Made by a program: the position numbers and the translations under genes. Under the pieces are notes generated by a model that did no database searches, had not been told where the DNA came from, and saw nothing but the letters and a program-made list of their open reading frames with translations. Below are positions 59,842-64,000 of a DNA stretch of 64,000 nucleotides, one piece after another; position 1 is the stretch's first letter; each line of letters opens with the position of its first letter. Source of the DNA: Pseudomonas brassicacearum subsp. brassicacearum (GTDB taxonomy: Bacteria > Pseudomonadota > Gammaproteobacteria > Pseudomonadales > Pseudomonadaceae); the NCBI RefSeq assembly GCF_008801605.1, contig NZ_VZPJ01000011.1, positions 124,001 to 188,000 of the forward strand. The letters are read 5' to 3'.

Positions 59842-59937
59842 ATGGCTGACGTAAAAGTGCCGCAGCGACTGGAACCGCAGGAAATAGTGAAATTGTTGGT
59901 GGCGTTGCGCAGGGCGTTGAAGAGCGGGGTGGCCTGA
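59842..59937 (+). CDS. Candidate 31-residue small protein
   Basis: ATG 59842 follows AAGGAAGAGAAC, a strong ribosome site with suitable spacing. It encodes 31 residues with an amphipathic, basic C-terminal half (MADVKVPQRLEPQEIVKLLV, then ALRRALKSGVA). It ends in TGA well before the next gene. It could be a regulatory or ribosome-bound small protein, or chance. No relatives are recognised. Confidence 0.5.
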   Translation: MADVKVPQRLEPQEIVKLLVALRRALKSGVA

Positions 59938-60006
59938 GGGGAACGATCACGCCGACGCTGTATCAGCCGTCGGCGCTTGAAACCGTGACAAGGTTTACCG
60001 CGCGAA

Positions 60007-60789
60007 TCAGAACGCCGGCAGTACCGCGCCGCTGTATTTCTTCTCGATGAACGCCTTCACTTCAGGGCTGGTCAGGGCCTTGGCCAGTTTCTGGATGGCC
60101 GGGCTGTCCTTGTTGTCCGGACGGGCCACCAGGAAGTTGACGTAAGGCGAATCCGCACCTTCGATCACCAGTGCGTCCTTGGCCGGGTTGAGACCCGCTT
60201 CCAGGGCATAGTTGGTGTTGATCAGGTCCAGGTCGACCTGGTCCAGCACACGCGGCAGCATGGCCGATTCCAGTTCCTTGAACTTGAAGTTGTGCGGGTT
60301 CTTGGCGATGTCTTTCGGGGTCGCCAACGCGTTTTTCGGGTCTTTCAACTCGATCAGGCCTGCCTTCTGCAGCAGGATCAGCGCACGGCCGCTGTTGCTG
60401 CCTTCGTTAGGCAACGCGATGGTCGCGCCATTTGGCAGATCAGCCAGCTTTTTGTACTTCTTCGAGTAGCCGCCGAACGGTTCGACGTGAACGCCGATCA
60501 CGGTCACCAGATGGGTGCCTTTGCCTTCGTTGAAGTTCGTCAGGTACGGCAGGGTCTGGAAGTAGTTGGCGTCCAGGCGCTTCTGATCCACCTGCACGTT
60601 GGGTTGGACGTAGTCGGTGAAGACCTTGATTTCCAGGTCCACGCCTTCCTTGGCCAGGGCTGGCTTGATCAGCTCGAGGATTTCAGCGTGGGGTACAGGC
60701 GTGGCCGCCACGACCAGTTTTTCCGCGGCCTGGGCCAGGCCCGAGGCCAGGGCTGCCGCCAATGCGGTGAACAACAGAACCTTTTTCAT
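60007..60789 (-). CDS. Orphan MetQ/NlpA-family binding protein
   Basis: A 260-residue periplasmic protein. The signal peptide ends AQA/AE at residue 21, without a lipobox. The MetQ fold shows VAATPVPHAEILELIKPALA, LDANYFQTLPYLTNFNEGKG, VHVEPFGGYSKKYK and GATIALPNEGSNSGRALILL. It probably binds methionine. In other Pseudomonas genomes a similar metQ follows metN and metI, but here the next gene upstream is Rhs, so it must use another MetNI pair or has lost its partners. It is not the same as the MetQ-like protein at 29180, though related. Confidence 0.86.
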   Translation of the reverse strand: MKKVLLFTALAAALASGLAQAAEKLVVAATPVPHAEILELIKPALAKEGVDLEIKVFTDYVQPNVQVDQKRLDANYFQTLPYLTNFNEGKGTHLVTVIGVHVEPFGGYSKKYKKLADLPNGATIALPNEGSNSGRALILLQKAGLIELKDPKNALATPKDIAKNPHNFKFKELESAMLPRVLDQVDLDLINTNYALEAGLNPAKDALVIEGADSPYVNFLVARPDNKDSPAIQKLAKALTSPEVKAFIEKKYSGAVLPAF

Positions 60790-60968
60790 GCAGTGTCCTT
60801 ATCGAATATCACTGTCGTCATGGACGACGGCCAACGAGGGAGTGCCAGCGAAGTGCTATCGCTGGCGTGATGCGGAAGATACCGATATTTTTTATGCCTT
60901 AAAAATATTTTTTATGGACGGACATATATCAATATTGCATATAACAAAAACATACGGAGGTACCTTCG

Positions 60969-63900
60969 TCATGCAAATCGGATGTCCGAGCCTCGCTTCC
61001 TGACTTCACCGTAAATATCTTCGGGGGCTTCAGCTCGCTCATGATTGCTGAACCATTCGTCCGCCTGTCGAAGATACCCTTTGGCCTTTTCAATGTATTT
61101 TTCTCTCTCGATTGTATAGGTGACGCCTTTAACCGGGTAATTGGCGTAGCCGACTACATCCTTGGCCGTCAGCACGTTGGCGAGATCGTCTTGCAGGCCG
61201 ATGAAGTTGCGCTGGCCTTCCCGAACCAAAGGGCTCGCGGCCTTGGAGTAGCCGCCAACACGTGTCGCGCGCACATTGCTGCGACCCAGCGTCACCACGT
61301 CACCGAGCGAATCAACGGTTTTGCGCAGGGCTAGCGATGTCCCCCTTCCCAGCAATTTGCCGGCCAGCGCAGCCCCGCCGGAGACGGCGCCCAAGGCAAG
61401 GCTGGTGTAGCTCAGGATTTGAGCGGCAACGGCGTCCGGCGCGGCCTCTTCCAACACCACCGACGCAATCGATACCGCGCCTCCCACCACCTCCAGCGTC
61501 AAGGCCGCCGCAGCCGAAAACGACACCCCTACCAATGGCGCGGATGCGCCAAGTGTCGCAATGGTGAATGCAACAGAGGCGATCGCGAAAGCAGCAGTAA
61601 GGCCGATCTTGATCCAGCCCCAGGTAGAAATATGACCGGTCGGATCGCTGAGATTGATCGGGTCTGCGAGGCAATAGGCATAGGGGTTCAGGCCACCGCC
61701 ATCAAAAGGACTCCAACTGTCGGGCCTATGAAATCGCATCAGTACCGGATCGTAGGCCCGATAGCCATTGCCAAGCAGGTAGCAGCCAGTGACCGGATCC
61801 AGCGGTTCGCCGCCGAAACCGAACAGGCTGCCCAACCCGTCTCCCCCCGGGCGTTGGCCATAAGGCGAATAGGCGTGATGGGGATTGTCGCCGCCAGAAA
61901 GTGCTTGCAGGACATTGCCGCAGCCATCGGTTCTGAATAACGCTGTCTCTTGCCCCTGCAACAACGCCAACAACTGTCGTTCTTCGCGAACGATGCTGCG
62001 ACTGCCCTTTTCCGTTACCTCGCTGGATAACTGCTCTTCTCGGTAGAACCGGCGATACGGCTCCTGCCCCATCAACTCAACGGCATGAAGCCGGTCCGAA
62101 GCATCGTACCGATAGCGCGCCAATGTCGACCTTGAGTCAGCCGAACTCACGCGCTCCAGGCGGCCCAATTCATCGTAGGTCAGCTGGCGACCCCATGAGT
62201 CGTTGAGCAAGTTGCCGTCGTCGTCATATCGGAAGGTCGAATTGGCGGACACATAATCGCGATGACTGTGGGTAACAGCACTCAGTTGCGTTTTGTCAGC
62301 CAGGTCATATCGGTACGTGGCGGTGTTCTCGCCGCCCGCGAAACGCGTGACGACCCGCCGGATATTATCGAGATAGTCATAGGTGTAATCCTGCGACGTG
62401 ATGATTTTGCCCTGTACGTCCACGGGCGCCTGCGGGCCTTGACAGGCGTAACGGGTCAATCGGCCCCGCAAATCATAGGCAAACGTCTCGACACGCAGCA
62501 CCCCGTTTGACTTGAGCGTACGCCGGCTGAGCTTATCCCCCGGGCCGAACGACTGGGCGACCTCGACGACGTCATTGGCCGAGGAGGCGGAACGTCTAAG
62601 GATTTCGCGGCCAAACTCGTCGTATACCAGATCGGTGACCATCGAAAGGCCTGATCGAGGATCGGTGACGGTGATGCACTTGACGAGCCCTTGGGCGTCG
62701 TACGAATAGGTGGCGGTGATGCGTTCTTGAGCGGAGGCGCTGACTGGGCCTTGTGTGACTCCCGACAGGCGTCCCGTTTGATCATAAAGACAGATGCGGG
62801 CCATGCCGTTGACGTCGGTATGGCCAATCGGCTTACCCATCAATGAATAGGTTTGCTCACTATCGAACCGGTCAAGCGCAGTGACCCAGGATTCTCGGCT
62901 GAGCCGGCCTGAAGGACCATATTCCATACGCCGCTGCACCAGCGAATTGGCCGCTTCCTGAAGCAAGCCGGTGTGCGGATCAAACCGATGCTTCGTGGCG
63001 ACGGATGCCTGGCTGCCGGAGCGGCTGGTGATGCAATCATCGAGCATTGGATCAAGTGTGAACCGCAGCTCTTTCCCGGCGGGAGTGCGCTTGCGCGAAG
63101 CGTTCCTGCTGGAACCCGCATAGCTCATTCGTTCGCTGCGACCGCCGCATTGATTGTCGGTAATGCGCATCAACCCATCGTAGGCACGAGTTCCCAGTAC
63201 ATAGCCGTTCGCGCTGATTTGCGTGGGGTGATCAGCCTGACTTTGCAGCGCGTACTTTTTCTCGATGACAGTACCGTCCGGTAGAGTCGTACTCAGCACA
63301 CGGCCAGCCAAATCGTATGTGTAGCGGGTAACCGCACCGTCGGAAGCGATTTGCCTGATACACCGTCCCAAGCCATCGTAGTCATAGACAGTGACCTCCC
63401 GCACAACGCCTGACAGATCCATACGTTCGACGCGCGCTGGTTTCTCCAGAGCGTTAAGGAATGTACAGGTCTTGCCGCCACCATCCGTCCAGTGGGTACG
63501 AGTGCGTGCCACAGGATCGATCTCATCATGAACGATCACTTGCCCACGACGATTGGTACGGTTCTGATGCCCCCACTGGTCGTAGTCGTAAAGCGTTTCC
63601 AGCGTTTTCGGCTCGCCGTTGAACCAATCGATTTGTTTATCCGACTGCAGGCGACCGAGGCCGTCGTATCGGGCCTCATAAACGACCCGCATCGGCGCGC
63701 CGGGCATATCGACGTCCTGTTTCTCGACGTTCAGGGTGCGACCCAGTCCGTCGCTGCGGGTCACTGTCAGGCCGCCGCGGGCGTCCTTGACAGTGACGGT
63801 GGCATGACCGCCGGGCGCCGACTGATAGATGAACTCACGCGACGCAGAGTGGCCGGTGTCGGGCATTACCGTTTCACGGGTCAACTGCCCCAGCGAATCG

Positions 63901-64000
63901 TATTCCATGCTGACCACGCAGCCACCGGCCTCACTGCTCTTGATCAACCATCCGCATACGTCATGCCAGTCCTGTCGTAGATGGCTCAGTCCTTGGGCGC
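60969..64000 (-). CDS. Rhs-repeat protein, C-terminal part (cut by window edge)
   Basis: At least 1010 codons are open to the right-hand edge with no start seen, so the N terminus lies outside. The sequence is made of YD/Rhs repeats (for example YDSLGQL, YDGLGR, YDLAGRVLSTTLPDGTV). The Rhs core ends with LLGNGYRAYDPVLMRFHRPD, SWSPFDGGGLNPYAYCLADP and INLSDPTGH, closing near 61632. The last 220 residues (60972-61631) are a variable domain. Hydrophobic helices (TAAFAIASVAFTIATLGASA) come first, then a charged end (YIEKAKGYLRQADEWFSNHE). Such cores encapsulate C-terminal toxins. No immunity gene is evident downstream. Base composition is lower in GC than flanking genes, which suggests transfer. 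Confidence 0.88.
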   Translation of the reverse strand, partial: AQGLSHLRQDWHDVCGWLIKSSEAGGCVVSMEYDSLGQLTRETVMPDTGHSASREFIYQSAPGGHATVTVKDARGGLTVTRSDGLGRTLNVEKQDVDMPGAPMRVVYEARYDGLGRLQSDKQIDWFNGEPKTLETLYDYDQWGHQNRTNRRGQVIVHDEIDPVARTRTHWTDGGGKTCTFLNALEKPARVERMDLSGVVREVTVYDYDGLGRCIRQIASDGAVTRYTYDLAGRVLSTTLPDGTVIEKKYALQSQADHPTQISANGYVLGTRAYDGLMRITDNQCGGRSERMSYAGSSRNASRKRTPAGKELRFTLDPMLDDCITSRSGSQASVATKHRFDPHTGLLQEAANSLVQRRMEYGPSGRLSRESWVTALDRFDSEQTYSLMGKPIGHTDVNGMARICLYDQTGRLSGVTQGPVSASAQERITATYSYDAQGLVKCITVTDPRSGLSMVTDLVYDEFGREILRRSASSANDVVEVAQSFGPGDKLSRRTLKSNGVLRVETFAYDLRGRLTRYACQGPQAPVDVQGKIITSQDYTYDYLDNIRRVVTRFAGGENTATYRYDLADKTQLSAVTHSHRDYVSANSTFRYDDDGNLLNDSWGRQLTYDELGRLERVSSADSRSTLARYRYDASDRLHAVELMGQEPYRRFYREEQLSSEVTEKGSRSIVREERQLLALLQGQETALFRTDGCGNVLQALSGGDNPHHAYSPYGQRPGGDGLGSLFGFGGEPLDPVTGCYLLGNGYRAYDPVLMRFHRPDSWSPFDGGGLNPYAYCLADPINLSDPTGHISTWGWIKIGLTAAFAIASVAFTIATLGASAPLVGVSFSAAAALTLEVVGGAVSIASVVLEEAAPDAVAAQILSYTSLALGAVSGGAALAGKLLGRGTSLALRKTVDSLGDVVTLGRSNVRATRVGGYSKAASPLVREGQRNFIGLQDDLANVLTAKDVVGYANYPVKGVTYTIEREKYIEKAKGYLRQADEWFSNHERAEAPEDIYGEVRKRGSDIRFA

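Overview
The window reads as chromosome of a fluorescent-group Pseudomonas. This is inferred from gene order and repeats, not from a database search. The pckA-hslO-hslR-rimB-rimK-envZ-ompR-tex-thioesterase-gshA block, the serA ... rpiA/ilvA block and the rppH-ptsP-NRDE-TSUP-lgt-thyA block are arrangements I know from Pseudomonas genomes. GC content is high. The intergenic gaps are full of the palindromic REP/REPIN repeats (GTGGGAGC...GCTCGCGAT type) typical of the P. fluorescens complex. No rRNA, tRNA, phage, IS or CRISPR array was seen.

Layout. 0-10.6 kb: gluconeogenesis (pckA, partial), redox and heat-shock chaperones (hslO, hslR), ribosomal S6 modification (rimB-rimK), the ompR-envZ two-component system, tex, a hotdog thioesterase and gshA. 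10.6-31.8 kb: mainly sulfur scavenging. It holds tauABCD (taurine), dcyD-tcyJLN (D-cysteine/cystine) and an operon of two SfnB-like dehydrogenases, an FMN-dependent monooxygenase and a MetQNI-type importer. Interspersed are an aldo-keto reductase, a LysR/SDR divergent pair, a BetI-type-operator choline transporter (betT) and a protein of unknown function with two similar halves. 31.8-42.5 kb: a methyltransferase, a shortened solute-binding protein, DUF4399, the serA/D-2-hydroxyglutarate dehydrogenase divergent pair, a FAH-fold hydrolase, two SdiA-regulated-domain proteins, rpiA, ilvA and a DUF2269-like membrane protein. 42.5-50 kb: HAD phosphatase, rppH-ptsP, NRDE protein, TSUP permease, lgt and thyA. 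50-60 kb: cadR/cadA cadmium resistance, a tandem REP array with an exact 69-bp period, a TriABC-like RND pump with two adaptor lipoproteins, and an orphan AAA ATPase. 60-64 kb: an orphan MetQ-like protein and the 3' part of a large Rhs gene that runs off the window.

Functional themes. The 20-kb sulfur region joins desulfonation (TauD), C-S lyase chemistry (DcyD), flavin-dependent C-S cleavage (SfnB/DszA-like) and three ABC importers. Two of its promoters share a 12-bp element and a -10 region, which suggests common control by CysB or Cbl. Serine synthesis is paired with its 2-hydroxyglutarate-recycling partner. Metal and drug efflux (CadA, TriABC) flank the REP array.

The points most worth following up are a promoter and intrinsic-terminator pair forming a roughly 50-nt transcription unit in the tex leader, a periplasmic binding protein that appears to lack its second lobe, a translationally coupled 22-codon ORF behind a hairpin at the sfnB-like operon, the 69-bp REP array, and the unassigned C-terminal domain of the Rhs protein. 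No wholly new multi-gene system could be demonstrated from sequence reading alone.
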